The notes: generated by a model from the sequence alone, not told the origin. Positions 34,090-43,058 are shown, counted from the first letter of the stretch. The stretch is 64,000 bases of DNA from Poseidonibacter antarcticus (GCF_003667345.1 NZ_RCWF01000010.1:1-64000); one strand, 5' to 3'. Program-made: numbers and translations.

Positions 34090-34908
34090 TTATTCATCTA
34101 ATAATCTATCTTCTAATTTTTCAATTGCTTCTTCTAAAGCTTTTACATTTAAACCATAATTTTTAGCTTTTTTAATTGCAAGAGTTATATTTTTTTGGCT
34201 TAATGGATTTGTAATTTCACATGCGGTTTTAATTACATCAAGTATTTGAACTTTCTCTTTAATTCTTTCATCACAGTTAGAAATATTATCAACATTTTCA
34301 ATTAATTCAATTAAGTTTTCACTTAATTTCCAATGTCTAAATATTTTCGCAGTAATTTCTGAACTACTAAATCCAACAACTTCTTTTTCAGCAAGAGCTA
34401 AATTTATACCTGAAGAAATTTTTGCTTTAAACTCTTCACATTTCCCATCATTAATTATATTATCTGCTAAAATAAATTTTCCAGTTTCTTGTAATAATGC
34501 AGGAAGTAATAACTCTTCTTTTAAATCATAATTAACTTTTCCTAACCATAAACTTACAAGTGATGAAGAGAGATTTGATGTTCTCATAAAATCATCACTT
34601 GTAATTCCATATGGCTCTAAATTAGTCTTTAAAAGATTTTGAATCGTTCCACCAATAGCAATAGTAATTGTAAAATTAATACCTAATAAATTAACAGCAC
34701 GACTTGGTGTTTCTACTTTAGACCTAAATCCAAACATTGCAGAATTAGAAATTTTTAATAAAGTAGAAATAATTAAAGCATCTTTTTCTATTATTTCTAA
34801 TAAATCAGAAGCCTCCTTATCACTTTTTTTTCTAAACTCTTCAATATCTATAATTGTTTTAGGTAAAGGAGACAATGACTCAATTCTTTTTATAATATCA
34901 GTACTCAT
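34090..34908 (-). CDS. HDOD-domain signalling protein
   Basis: A 272-residue HDOD protein. The domain covers about residues 8-205, with the opening SLSPLPKTIIDIEEF, ISNSAMFGF and SRAVNLLGI stretches typical of the family and degenerate HD residues, so it is a signalling rather than a hydrolytic domain. The C-terminal part (210-272) is helical. The ATG at 34908 overlaps the stop of ychF (TGATG arrangement); a GTG three bases earlier is also possible. HDOD proteins often act downstream of two-component or c-di-GMP pathways; no partner is evident. Confidence 0.83.
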   Translation of the reverse strand: MSTDIIKRIESLSPLPKTIIDIEEFRKKSDKEASDLLEIIEKDALIISTLLKISNSAMFGFRSKVETPSRAVNLLGINFTITIAIGGTIQNLLKTNLEPYGITSDDFMRTSNLSSSLVSLWLGKVNYDLKEELLLPALLQETGKFILADNIINDGKCEEFKAKISSGINLALAEKEVVGFSSSEITAKIFRHWKLSENLIELIENVDNISNCDERIKEKVQILDVIKTACEITNPLSQKNITLAIKKAKNYGLNVKALEEAIEKLEDRLLDE

Positions 34909-36011
34909 CACGTATTAAATCTAAAGTGCATAATATCACCATCTTGAACAACATAATCTTTACCTTCAAGTCTTAACTTTCCAGCTTCTTTTGCTTTTGC
35001 TTCTCCACCTAAGGCAATGAAATCTTCATAAGCTATTACTTCTGCTTTAATAAAACCTTTTTCAAAGTCATTATGAATAACAGCTGCTGCTTGTGGTGCT
35101 TTTGTATTTTTTGGAATTGTCCAAGATCTTACTTCAACTTTTCCAGCTGTAAAGTATGATTGAAGTCCAAGTTTATCAAATGCTTTATGAATAATTTGTT
35201 CTAATCCAGATTCTTCTACACCTAAATCTGTTAAAAATTCTTGTGCTTCATCATCATCAAGTCCAACTAATTCTTCTTCAATTTTTGCACATAATACAAT
35301 TACATCAGCTTGCACTTTTGAAGCGTGTTCTTTTACTAAATCAACAAATTTATTTCCACCATCTGCTAAAGAATCTTCATCAACATTTGCACCATAAATA
35401 ACATCTTTATTTGATAAAAGTCTTAACTCTTTATCTAATTCAATAAATAATTCATTTTCACAATCTTCAAAAGTTTTAGCAGATTCTAAATTTTCTAAGT
35501 GTTTTAATAAAGCTGATGCAATTTCAAATTTTGCAGCTGCAACTTTATCAAATTTTGATTCTTTTTTTAATTTGTCACATTTTCTTTCAACTTGAGTAAT
35601 ATCGGCATAGATAAGTTCAGTTTCAATAATTTCAATATCTCTTAAAGGATCAATTCCACCTTCAACATGTACAACATTTTCATCTTCAAAACATCTAACC
35701 ATATGTAAGATAACTTCAACTTCTCTAATATTAGATAAAAATTTATTTCCTAAACCTTCACCTTTAGATGCACCTTTTACTAAACCTGCGATATCAACAA
35801 AATCAATAGTTGAATGTTGGATTTTATCAGGAATTACAATTTTTGCTAATTCATCTAATCTTTTATCTGGAACGGGTACAATTGCTTTATTTGGTTCAAT
35901 TGTACAAAATGGATAATTTTGTGCCTCTGCATTTTGAGCTTTTGTCAAAGCATTAAAAGTCGTTGACTTTCCTATATTTGGTAATCCTACTATTCCTACA
36001 CCTAATCCCAT
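34908..36011 (-). CDS. ychF: Redox-regulated ATPase YchF
   Basis: Universally conserved Obg-related P-loop NTPase that prefers ATP and associates with ribosomes. G1 motif GLPNIGKST is at residues 9-17, G3 DIAGLVKGASKGEGLGNKFL (about 73-92), the switch NVDED region (about 209) and the C-terminal TGS-like domain ending with the family-typical VQDGDIMHFRFN. Length 367 is standard. Its stop overlaps the start of the HDOD gene. Confidence 0.95.
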   Translation of the reverse strand: MGLGVGIVGLPNIGKSTTFNALTKAQNAEAQNYPFCTIEPNKAIVPVPDKRLDELAKIVIPDKIQHSTIDFVDIAGLVKGASKGEGLGNKFLSNIREVEVILHMVRCFEDENVVHVEGGIDPLRDIEIIETELIYADITQVERKCDKLKKESKFDKVAAAKFEIASALLKHLENLESAKTFEDCENELFIELDKELRLLSNKDVIYGANVDEDSLADGGNKFVDLVKEHASKVQADVIVLCAKIEEELVGLDDDEAQEFLTDLGVEESGLEQIIHKAFDKLGLQSYFTAGKVEVRSWTIPKNTKAPQAAAVIHNDFEKGFIKAEVIAYEDFIALGGEAKAKEAGKLRLEGKDYVVQDGDIMHFRFNT

Positions 36012-36363
36012 TTCTATCCTTTAGTATTTATTCTATAATAACCCATCAATTAAACAGAGTATTTTCTACAAACAGATTATAAACGATAATGGCAAAGAAG
36101 TAGATAAAATTTATCTTATTAAACATAAGAAATAATGAGTTTATTTTTTTAATTAGTATAAATATAGTTAAACAATTGTTTATTCTTATATTTATATATA
36201 GAAATATTATATAAAATATAAATAAAATAATAACTCTCTATTTAGTTATAATAAAAATATATTAAACATATAATATTATATTTATATATAGAAGTAATTG
36301 TTAATAATATATTAGTTATAATTATTTTATATCAAATATAGAAATAATTATTAGGAGCTTATA
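36012..36363. promoter_or_regulatory. Iteron-like AT-rich leader of the ParA gene
   Basis: About 350 bases, nearly all A and T. The element TTATATTTATATATAGAA occurs at about 36186 and 36276, and TTAGTTATAAT at 36242 and 36312, with AAATATAGAAATAATTA nearer the gene. The repeated blocks look like sites for the ribbon-helix-helix partner or a centromere-like array. AGGAG (36353-36357) serves the TTG start at 36364. The right part is the source or sister of the decayed repeat at 27377. Confidence 0.55.
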
Positions 36364-36960
36364 TTGTCGTATGTTGTTTATAGTATAAAAGGTGGAGTTG
36401 GTAAAACTACTCTATCTGTTCAGGTATCTCAAATGTTAAATTATACTTATGTTACGAATGATTCTCATTCATCTGCACATAATTTAATGCCAGAAGAAAA
36501 AGGTTTTTTAGTTTCAACTGAAGATTATGATGAAATTCCATTTGATGAAAATGTAGTTTATGATTTTGGTGGATTTAAAGATTCTAGAATAAATGATATT
36601 ATTAAACAAGCTAGTAAAATTATAATACCAACACTTACTTCAATTGTTGATGTTCAAGCTACTATTGCAACACTTAAAGATGTATCTGAAATTAACAAGG
36701 ATATAATCATTGTAATTAATAGAACTAAGAACAACAACAAAGCTATTGAGTTAAAAGAGTATTTAGAAGAAGAGATAAAAAAATCATATAAAGATATAAA
36801 TTTTACTATTTTATTTGTTAGAGATTCTTCTGTATTAGAAGATAGTTTATTTGATTGTGAAGCTATTGAAAATAAAGCTGGAACAAATAGATTTAAAAGA
36901 CATATTTATAGAAATGCAATAGAAGATATGAATAATATTAAAAAAGCACTAAAGGATTAA
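36364..36960 (+). CDS. Small ParA-family ATPase
   Basis: A 198-residue Walker-type partition ATPase without an N-terminal HTH (type Ib size). The deviant Walker A KGGVGKTT starts at residue 9, a Walker B-like VVYDFGGFKD is at about 64-73 and a VINRTKNNNK stretch (about 118-127) follows. The start is TTG, supported by AGGAG 6 bases ahead and by the MSYVVYSIKGG opening. It is followed after 2 bases by an RHH protein, a standard plasmid partition layout. It is distinct from the large chromosomal Soj/ParA, and no replication gene is nearby, so it is probably a plasmid-derived cassette. Confidence 0.85.
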   Translation: MSYVVYSIKGGVGKTTLSVQVSQMLNYTYVTNDSHSSAHNLMPEEKGFLVSTEDYDEIPFDENVVYDFGGFKDSRINDIIKQASKIIIPTLTSIVDVQATIATLKDVSEINKDIIIVINRTKNNNKAIELKEYLEEEIKKSYKDINFTILFVRDSSVLEDSLFDCEAIENKAGTNRFKRHIYRNAIEDMNNIKKALKD

Positions 36961-36962
36961 TT

Positions 36963-37238
36963 ATGGGCTATGCAGATAAGTTAAAACAAAATTCTTCAAA
37001 AATTCAAACTAATGAAAAAGTTTTAAAAGAAAAAGCACCTACAAAGAAAAAAGCAGGAAGACCAAAAAAAGTACAAGAAGAAGTAAGAAATGTAGCTATT
37101 CCTGTTGCATTAAACAAACATGAAAAAGATTGGATTGAGCAACAGGCTTTAAATATGTCAAGAGAAGTTGGAGTTAAGATTACTACTTCAGCTTGGATGA
37201 GAATGACTTTATTAAAAGAGATGGAAAAGGATCTTTAA
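36963..37238 (+). CDS. Ribbon-helix-helix partner of ParA
   Basis: A 91-residue basic protein. The N-terminal 40 residues are lysine-rich and likely flexible (KKKAGRPKK AT-hook-like stretch at about 29-37). Residues 45-90 fit a MetJ/Arc fold: VRNVAIPVALNKHEKDWIEQQA, then a helix ending in TTSAWMRMTLLKEM. It starts 2 bases after the ParA stop, as do small centromere-binding proteins of type Ib partition systems. DNA binding to the upstream AT-rich repeats is inferred. Confidence 0.75.
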   Translation: MGYADKLKQNSSKIQTNEKVLKEKAPTKKKAGRPKKVQEEVRNVAIPVALNKHEKDWIEQQALNMSREVGVKITTSAWMRMTLLKEMEKDL

Positions 37239-37321
37239 TTTTATTATTTAATAAAATACTAACAAAACATCGTATAAGTATTTTTTGCTTATAATGATTA
37301 TTATCAATAAAAAGGTCTTAT

Positions 37322-37999
37322 TTGAAATATCGTATATTAATAGTTGAAGATGAACTTGTCACTTTAAGTATGCTATCAAAAGTTTTAAAAGAAGATTATA
37401 ATGTAATTACTGCAGTTAATGGTAAAAAAGCTTTTGAACTTTATAAAAAATTTAATCCTCATGTAATTATAAGTGATTTAAAAATGCCAATTATGGATGG
37501 AATTGAACTTATAAAAAAGATACGAGAAATTGATCAAAACTCAAAAATAATAATTACAACTTTTAAAGATGATATTGATACACTTTTAGCAGCAACAGAA
37601 CTTAAACTTTTTAAATATTTAATCAAACCAATAAACTTAATAGAACTAAAAAAAATTATTGTTAACTCTTTAGAAGAGCTAAGTAGATTTAATACAATTT
37701 CATTAGATAGTATAAAAATATCTAATGATCTTATATGGAAAAGAGATGAATTTGAGCTCTATAATGATAATAAAATACTAAAGCTTACACCAAAAGAGAA
37801 AAAAGTATTAAATTTTTTACTAACAAAACCAAACCAAGTTTTTACTTATAATGAAATTATTTATGAAGTTTGGCAAAAAAATGATGAGATGGGTGATAGA
37901 AAAACTTTAAAAACTATTATTACAGGTTTAAGAAAAAAAATTATAAATATCCACATTAGTAATGTCTATGGTTTTGGTTATAAAATAGAATGCTTTTAG
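37322..37999 (+). CDS. OmpR-type response regulator
   Basis: A 225-residue regulator with an N-terminal receiver (D10 in LIVEDE, acceptor D52 in ISDLKMP, K103-P104 in YLIKPIN) and a C-terminal winged helix (LTPKEKKVLNFLL, TLKTIITGLRKK, VYGFGYKI). It uses a TTG start with AAAAGG 8 bases ahead. No kinase follows directly; the nearest are the REC-kinase at 41130. It precedes the SiaC-like gene, and both may belong to one surface-attachment or biofilm signalling set (inference). Confidence 0.85.
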   Translation: MKYRILIVEDELVTLSMLSKVLKEDYNVITAVNGKKAFELYKKFNPHVIISDLKMPIMDGIELIKKIREIDQNSKIIITTFKDDIDTLLAATELKLFKYLIKPINLIELKKIIVNSLEELSRFNTISLDSIKISNDLIWKRDEFELYNDNKILKLTPKEKKVLNFLLTKPNQVFTYNEIIYEVWQKNDEMGDRKTLKTIITGLRKKIINIHISNVYGFGYKIECF

Positions 38000-38064
38000 T
38001 TCTTCTTACCATTTCATAACAATTTAAATATATAATTTGCTTTATTAAAATAAGGAAAAATTTT

Positions 38065-38442
38065 ATGGAAAATTTTATTATAAAAGAAACAAAATATACA
38101 CCAGAGGTAAATCTTAATCTTAATGAAGGAGTAATGAATATAAAAGGAAATTCTTATCCTGAAAATACTCTAGAATTTTATGACCCAATTTTAAATATAT
38201 TAGAAAATTTTTTTAAAAATACAGTAAATAAAGACATTATTTTAAATATTGAAATAGTTTATTTTAATTCAAGTAGTTCAAGAGTTTTCTTTGAAATATT
38301 TGATCTTATTGAAGATTTTAGCCATTCATTAAATTTTGTAATTAATTGGATTTGTCATAATAATGATGAAGTCACAAAAATTGGAGAAGACTTCAAAGAA
38401 GACTTCGAAAAATTAAACTTTAATATTATATCAAAAGCATAA
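38065..38442 (+). CDS. SiaC-family regulatory phosphoprotein
   Basis: A 125-residue protein of the former DUF1987 family. Family stretches are KGNSYPENTLEFYDPIL (about 27-43) and EIVYFNSSSSRVFFEIFDLIE (about 63-83). In characterised SiaC the phospho-acceptor threonine lies in the YFNTSS position; here it is serine (S69). SiaC partners are a PP2C phosphatase (SiaA) and a kinase (SiaB) that regulate a diguanylate cyclase (SiaD); none of these is in the window. AAGGAA precedes the ATG. The call rests on two motifs and size. Confidence 0.8.
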   Translation: MENFIIKETKYTPEVNLNLNEGVMNIKGNSYPENTLEFYDPILNILENFFKNTVNKDIILNIEIVYFNSSSSRVFFEIFDLIEDFSHSLNFVINWICHNNDEVTKIGEDFKEDFEKLNFNIISKA

Positions 38443-38475
38443 AATAAAAAGATAAAAATCTTAGAAAAAGTAATA

Positions 38476-39780
38476 TTAAATACTACTTTTTAAAAGTTTT
38501 ATAAGTTTTTTTGCACTTTGTTTTGATCCATATAATGTACTATCTAGTGTAATATGGTAATTTGTTGCATCTCGCCAATCTTTTTTTGTAAAATGCATAC
38601 AATAATTCGCTCTTTGCTCATCTGATTGTTTTAAGTCATTATTTTCTAAAGGTATTTTTACATTATATTCTTTATTTATTTTCTCTTTTCTATACTCTTC
38701 ATTTGCATGAATAAAAATATTTATACAATTTGGATGATCTTTTAAAATGAAATTTGCACATCGTCCTACTATTACACATGATTCTTTTGCACAAATTTCT
38801 CTTATTATTTTACTTTGAACTAAAAAAAGTGCATCTTTTGGTGGTATCTCATCATTTACATAAGTATAGTTTTGTTCATATAAATCATATATTAATGAAT
38901 TAGTAAGTTTCTGCTCATTTTCTTGAATATATTGTGTTGTGTAACCTGTTTGTTTTGCGGTTAAATCAATTAATTCTTTATCAATAAATGATATTCCTAA
39001 TTCTTGTGCGATATATTTTCCAATCTCATGTCCACCACTACCATACTCTCTTGAAATTGTAATAACAAATGTATTATTATATTTATTACTTAAATCTTCA
39101 TTTTTTGATTCTTTTATTTCTTCATTAAAAAGCCATTTTTCTACAACATTTAATTTAACACTAAAAAACTTAATAAGTGCTCCAATTAATAATGCAGCGA
39201 TAATACTACCTTCTCTTATTCCTACTAATTCATTTAAAAAAATAAATGAGCTAATTACTCCTATTACTACCATTAGGCTATCCATAGAAATTTTTATTTT
39301 CCCAAACTCTTTTTTAAAAGTTTGCGAAATAACAAGAACCAATCCTTCTAATGGAAGATAGGTTAATCTTGTTTTAATAACAAGAAATATTCCAAAGGCT
39401 AATACAACACAAGCAATTAAGCACAAAATTAGTTGTTCCATATAATTTATTGGGTTTAAGTTTTCGACCAAAGGCATTGCAATATCAATACAATAACCAA
39501 AAACTATAATAGCAGGAAGTTGTACTAACTGAACAATATTATATTTTTTACGAAGTATTGCTATTTGGATTACCATAAATAAAGCATTTAAAATTATTGT
39601 AAGTTCCCCTATTGATAAAGGAAACTTTAAACTATATATATAAGGTACACATGATATAGGTGATACTCCTATATCTGCTTTTATAGAAAAGGAAATTCCA
39701 AAGGCCATAATAAAGAGTCCTAGTGTAAAAACAAGTACTCTTTTCATAAAATTTATATTAATTATTTTTTCTTTTAACAA
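38476..39780 (-). CDS. YczE-like membrane domain fused to cytidylate-kinase-like domain
   Basis: A 434-residue two-part protein. Residues 12-215 hold five or six hydrophobic helices with the FGISFSIKADIGVSPISC opening of YczE/YitT-like membrane proteins. After a charged linker (220-235), residues 237-430 form a cytidylate-kinase-like P-loop domain: TISREYGSGGHEIGKYIA in place of Walker A, then LIDLTAKQTGY and VIVGRCANFILK. Known from some Firmicutes as separate or fused genes; unusual in this group. The start is uncertain: TTG at 39780 or ATG at 39747. Substrate unknown. Confidence 0.8.
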   Translation of the reverse strand: MLKEKIININFMKRVLVFTLGLFIMAFGISFSIKADIGVSPISCVPYIYSLKFPLSIGELTIILNALFMVIQIAILRKKYNIVQLVQLPAIIVFGYCIDIAMPLVENLNPINYMEQLILCLIACVVLAFGIFLVIKTRLTYLPLEGLVLVISQTFKKEFGKIKISMDSLMVVIGVISSFIFLNELVGIREGSIIAALLIGALIKFFSVKLNVVEKWLFNEEIKESKNEDLSNKYNNTFVITISREYGSGGHEIGKYIAQELGISFIDKELIDLTAKQTGYTTQYIQENEQKLTNSLIYDLYEQNYTYVNDEIPPKDALFLVQSKIIREICAKESCVIVGRCANFILKDHPNCINIFIHANEEYRKEKINKEYNVKIPLENNDLKQSDEQRANYCMHFTKKDWRDATNYHITLDSTLYGSKQSAKKLIKLLKSSI

Positions 39781-39834
39781 ATTAGTTCTTTCTTTTTGAG
39801 TATTGGTTAGATTAACTAAGTTAGGGGAATTAAG

Positions 39835-41034
39835 TTATTTAGTTCTTTCGATTTTTAAGACTTCTTCTAGTTCTCGAACACGTTTAACCAGATTTATTGT
39901 AGTCTCTCTTATCTTAATATTTTCTTTCTCTAGTAATTCTATTTTATTTTTGATTATACTATTCTCTTCAGTAAGAGCATCAACTTTAATTATTTCTTTT
40001 TGAGCTTTTTCTATATGATTCTCAAGTTCACTTCTTTTAGACATCAGCATAGAATTGTATTTTTCATCTTTTTTATTTAAATCTTTTTCATACTTATCTA
40101 CTTGAGAGAGTAAAGTATTTACTCTTTTTTCTAAAATATCAGAAGAGTTTGAAAACATTGATAAATTTGATCTTTCAAATTTAAGATTTTCTATTTCTTT
40201 TTTATAATTAAATTCTTTTATATTAAATTCTTTTATACTATTTAAAACTTTTTTATGAAAATCTCTTTTTTCAAGATTCTCCTTAGTTGTTAAAAAAGAA
40301 ATAGTTATATAAGAATCTTCTTCTGTATCTAATTTAAAAATCGTATTATTTAAATGAAATTCTTCTTTATTCTTACTTATAAACTTTGTATTACCTTTCC
40401 AAAGTTTTCCTTCTTTTAAGGTATTCCAAGTATCATCAATATATTTTTTATCTATATCAGGATGAATAATATCTTCAAAAGATAAATCTTTTAGATCCTC
40501 TTCTTTATATCCTGTAACTTCAAACATAGATTCATTCATATAGGTTATATTACCATTTGATTGCATTTTATAAATCAAGGCTACACTATTAACAGAATCT
40601 AGATAATTATTAATCTCATTCTTTCTTAATTCAGCTTTATATTTAAAATATTTTCCTTCACAAAGCATATCAATTTTTCGAATAAGAGATTGAAGATTAA
40701 TAGGTTTTGGTAAAAAAGAACTAACATTTAAATTAATTGCTTGAATTAATATTTCTTGATCAAGATTTGCTGAAACAATTAAAAAAGGGATTTGCATATC
40801 AGAACGTCTAATAAGTTTTAATAACTCTATTCCGTTTATCTTAGGCATATTTATATCTGAAATTATAATATCAATATTTTTATTTTCTTCATAAATATTA
40901 AAAGCATCTGCACCATTTGAAGCTGTATGAACTTTTTTAAAATATCTACCTAGAGATTTAGAAATGACTTCTAAGTCTGTATTATTATCATCAACTATTA
41001 AAATACTTATACTTTTTAAAAAGTCATCTACCAT
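39835..41034 (-). CDS. REC-PAS protein with long coiled coil
   Basis: A 399-residue signalling protein. REC at residues 8-125 (DDNN pocket D15/D16, acceptor D60, FLPKPIN lysine about 112). PAS at about 140-260, with GNITYMNESMFEVTGYKEEDL. The last 140 residues (about 260-399) are a continuous charged coiled coil rich in E, K and L, with no HTH or catalytic output. It may dimerise or dock on a partner such as the REC-kinase encoded divergently 95 bases away. Its stop is 55 bases from the upstream start of the YczE-kinase fusion, same strand. Confidence 0.82.
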   Translation of the reverse strand: MVDDFLKSISILIVDDNNTDLEVISKSLGRYFKKVHTASNGADAFNIYEENKNIDIIISDINMPKINGIELLKLIRRSDMQIPFLIVSANLDQEILIQAINLNVSSFLPKPINLQSLIRKIDMLCEGKYFKYKAELRKNEINNYLDSVNSVALIYKMQSNGNITYMNESMFEVTGYKEEDLKDLSFEDIIHPDIDKKYIDDTWNTLKEGKLWKGNTKFISKNKEEFHLNNTIFKLDTEEDSYITISFLTTKENLEKRDFHKKVLNSIKEFNIKEFNYKKEIENLKFERSNLSMFSNSSDILEKRVNTLLSQVDKYEKDLNKKDEKYNSMLMSKRSELENHIEKAQKEIIKVDALTEENSIIKNKIELLEKENIKIRETTINLVKRVRELEEVLKIERTK

Positions 41035-41129
41035 TAAATTAATACCTATTATTTAGTTTCTAGATTTTATCTTAATAAGCATAAATATATGCTAATATAA
41101 ATCTTATTTAATTTAGGAGATATTTTTTT

Positions 41130-42245
41130 ATGATAAATTTGAGAGTAATAATTGTAGAGGATGATGAATTTTTATTAAAAAAAATAGCAACTGTTTTAGA
41201 AAAAGAAGTTTCAAATATATATACCTTTAAAAATCCAATTGAAGCTATAAGCAAAGTAAATGAAATCAAGCCTGATATAATTATTTCTGACATAGATATG
41301 CCTGAGATGAGTGGTATAGACATGTATAAAGAATTAAAAGAAAATAATTTAGATATTCCTATTATTTTAGCTTCAGCGTTTAGTCAACCAGAATATTTTA
41401 TTGAAGCTATAAAATTAAAAGTAAAAAATTTCATTCTTAAACCAATAGATTTAGACGATTTAATAATTGAACTTAAACAATTTGAAAAAGAGTTACAAAA
41501 TGAACAAGCGATTATTAAACAAGAACGAATGTTAGTAATTCAATCAAAAATGGCTGCCATGGGAGAGATGTTAACAAATATTGCACATCAATGGAGACAA
41601 CCTTTAAATACAATTTCTATTTGTGCTTCAAGTATAAAACTTGAAGAAGAATTTGGTAATATAATAGATGAAAACAATACAATAAAAAGTATGGTCTCAA
41701 ATATAATGAATTCAGTAGATTATATGAATAATACATTAAATGATTTTCAAGGTTATTTAAAACCAAATAAATTAGAAAGTTCTTTTTATATACAAGATAC
41801 TTTAAATAAAGTTGAAAAATTAATACTTTCACAAACAAAAACACACCATATAAAATTAATAAAAGAAATTAATGATTTTCATTTAACTACATATCAAAAT
41901 GAACTAATTCAAGTTTTAATAAATATTAAAAATAATGCAATTGAAGAACTTGTGAAATCAAAAGAAGATAGAATAATTAAAGTAGCAACAGAAGAAATTG
42001 ATAATAAACTTATTATTACTGTTCATGATAATGCAGGAGGAATTCCTGAAGAATATTTAGATAAAGTTTTTCAAGCATATTTTACTACAAAAGAAATCAC
42101 AGGAACAGGAATTGGTCTACATATGTCAAAACAGATTATAGAAAATCATTTAAATGGAGAAATTTCTGTTTCAAATGAGAAATTTATATATAAAGACACT
42201 ACGTATTATGGAGCTAATTTTAAGATTTCACTACCTTTGTCTTAA
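41130..42245 (+). CDS. REC-histidine kinase (receiver at the N-terminus)
   Basis: A 371-residue protein with a receiver (residues 1-115; D11/D12, acceptor D54, K104-P105) followed directly by a soluble kinase core: H153 in IAHQWRQPLN, N-box NIKNNAIEEL, DNAGGIP and GTGIGLHMSKQII. The reversed order (REC before kinase) makes it a response-regulated kinase of the kind common in Campylobacterota. It is divergent from the REC-PAS-coiled-coil gene. Its last 15 bases overlap the remains of an opposite-strand gene. Confidence 0.88.
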   Translation: MINLRVIIVEDDEFLLKKIATVLEKEVSNIYTFKNPIEAISKVNEIKPDIIISDIDMPEMSGIDMYKELKENNLDIPIILASAFSQPEYFIEAIKLKVKNFILKPIDLDDLIIELKQFEKELQNEQAIIKQERMLVIQSKMAAMGEMLTNIAHQWRQPLNTISICASSIKLEEEFGNIIDENNTIKSMVSNIMNSVDYMNNTLNDFQGYLKPNKLESSFYIQDTLNKVEKLILSQTKTHHIKLIKEINDFHLTTYQNELIQVLINIKNNAIEELVKSKEDRIIKVATEEIDNKLIITVHDNAGGIPEEYLDKVFQAYFTTKEITGTGIGLHMSKQIIENHLNGEISVSNEKFIYKDTTYYGANFKISLPLS

Positions 42246-42529
42246 AAACCTATATTTTAATAGCTTCTCTACCTTATTTTGATTACCACTTAAGGCTGAG
42301 TGTTTACCTTCTATTTTAGCTGTTAATGCTTGTTCTTTCTTTTACTTTTTTAAGTATGTCAATAATATTTCTTTGATTCCTTGATAAATCATCAATTTTC
42401 ATAATACTGCAAAGTTTTTACAAAATAAGAAAGAAACTGTTCAGAAAAAGATACAAGCACAGCAAAAGATCCTATTACAATTTGAGAAATATTTTCTAAG
42501 TTAAGATATGAACTTAGTCTTTTTGGCAT
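42231..42529 (-). pseudogene. Decayed gene with at least two frame breaks
   Basis: Minus-strand remains in three frames. ATG at 42527-42529 opens 45 codons (MPKRLSSYLNLENISQIVIG, then SFAVLVSFSEQF; one hydrophobic segment) ending at 42392. Overlapping it a second piece from 42402 encodes KIDDLSRNQRNIIDILKKVKE, after which a one-base shift restores EQALTAKIEGKHSALSGNQN and KVEKLL up to a stop at 42231. The smooth amino-acid sense across the shift argues for a real former gene. I do not recognise the family. Confidence 0.5.
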
Positions 42530-42552
42530 TTATTTAGCTTTCTGTAAAATAG

Positions 42553-42607
42553 CGTCTTGAATGTGATTTATTTACATAGTAATTGTCAATAAATCACATT
42601 TAAGATG
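42553..42607. repeat. Long 20-bp inverted repeat
   Basis: CGTCTTGAATGTGATTTATT (42553-42572) and AATAAATCACATTTAAGATG (42588-42607) are complementary over 20 positions with two G-T pairs, perfect over the inner 13 bp, around a 15-base spacer. It lies between the decayed gene and the small gene at 42659. It could be a terminator, a regulator site or the closely spaced ends of a lost mobile element; no transposase is adjacent. Confidence 0.6.
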
Positions 42608-42658
42608 TTCATAATTAACATTATTATATACTTAATTCTACATTTGAAAGGAAAAAAA

Positions 42659-42883
42659 ATGCTAGACAAAAATTATGCGTATATAAAAACACAAGATGGT
42701 GATGAAATCCAAGGATTAACAATCGAAGAGTTTAATAATGCTATAGTAAAGTTAGATTATAAAAAATTGGAAAAATCTGATAGAGTTATATACTTTATTA
42801 AAAAACAAAAAAAAGTTGATAATATCAATTATTTTGAGAGTGATTATATAGAACAATATAAAGACAATACAAACACAATCTAA
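42659..42883 (+). CDS. Small hypothetical protein
   Basis: A 74-residue charged protein starting MLDKNYAYIKTQDGDEIQG with AAAGGA ahead of the ATG; a longer start at 42605 would add a hydrophobic leader but runs into the inverted repeat and has no ribosome site. I recognise no family. It is single and followed by about 175 bases of AT-rich sequence before the convergent pepA, in which I see nothing notable. Confidence 0.5.
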   Translation: MLDKNYAYIKTQDGDEIQGLTIEEFNNAIVKLDYKKLEKSDRVIYFIKKQKKVDNINYFESDYIEQYKDNTNTI

Positions 42884-43058
42884 TATCTAAATTAAACTTC
42901 ATTAATTACTGTACCAATAAATATTAATATAATTTATTCTTTTAATAGTAAACATTTCAAAAAAAATTATTTAGTAAACCAAATACACAAGTTAGTTTAG
43001 AGTGGTAATTTAAAGTAAGAATAATTAGTTTTATGACAAGAGTCATAAAAAGTATTAA

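Noticed and set aside
27377-36395. A 9-kb mobile island bounded by the direct parA-leader repeats
   Set aside because: The interval contains ychF, recO and ppnP, has no integrase or transposase, and shows no change in base composition; the repeats are better explained as duplication of a cassette.
37281-37315. A Fur box before the response regulator at 37322
   Set aside because: TAATGATTATTATCA resembles half of a Fur site but lacks a second half, and such AT-rich strings are frequent here.
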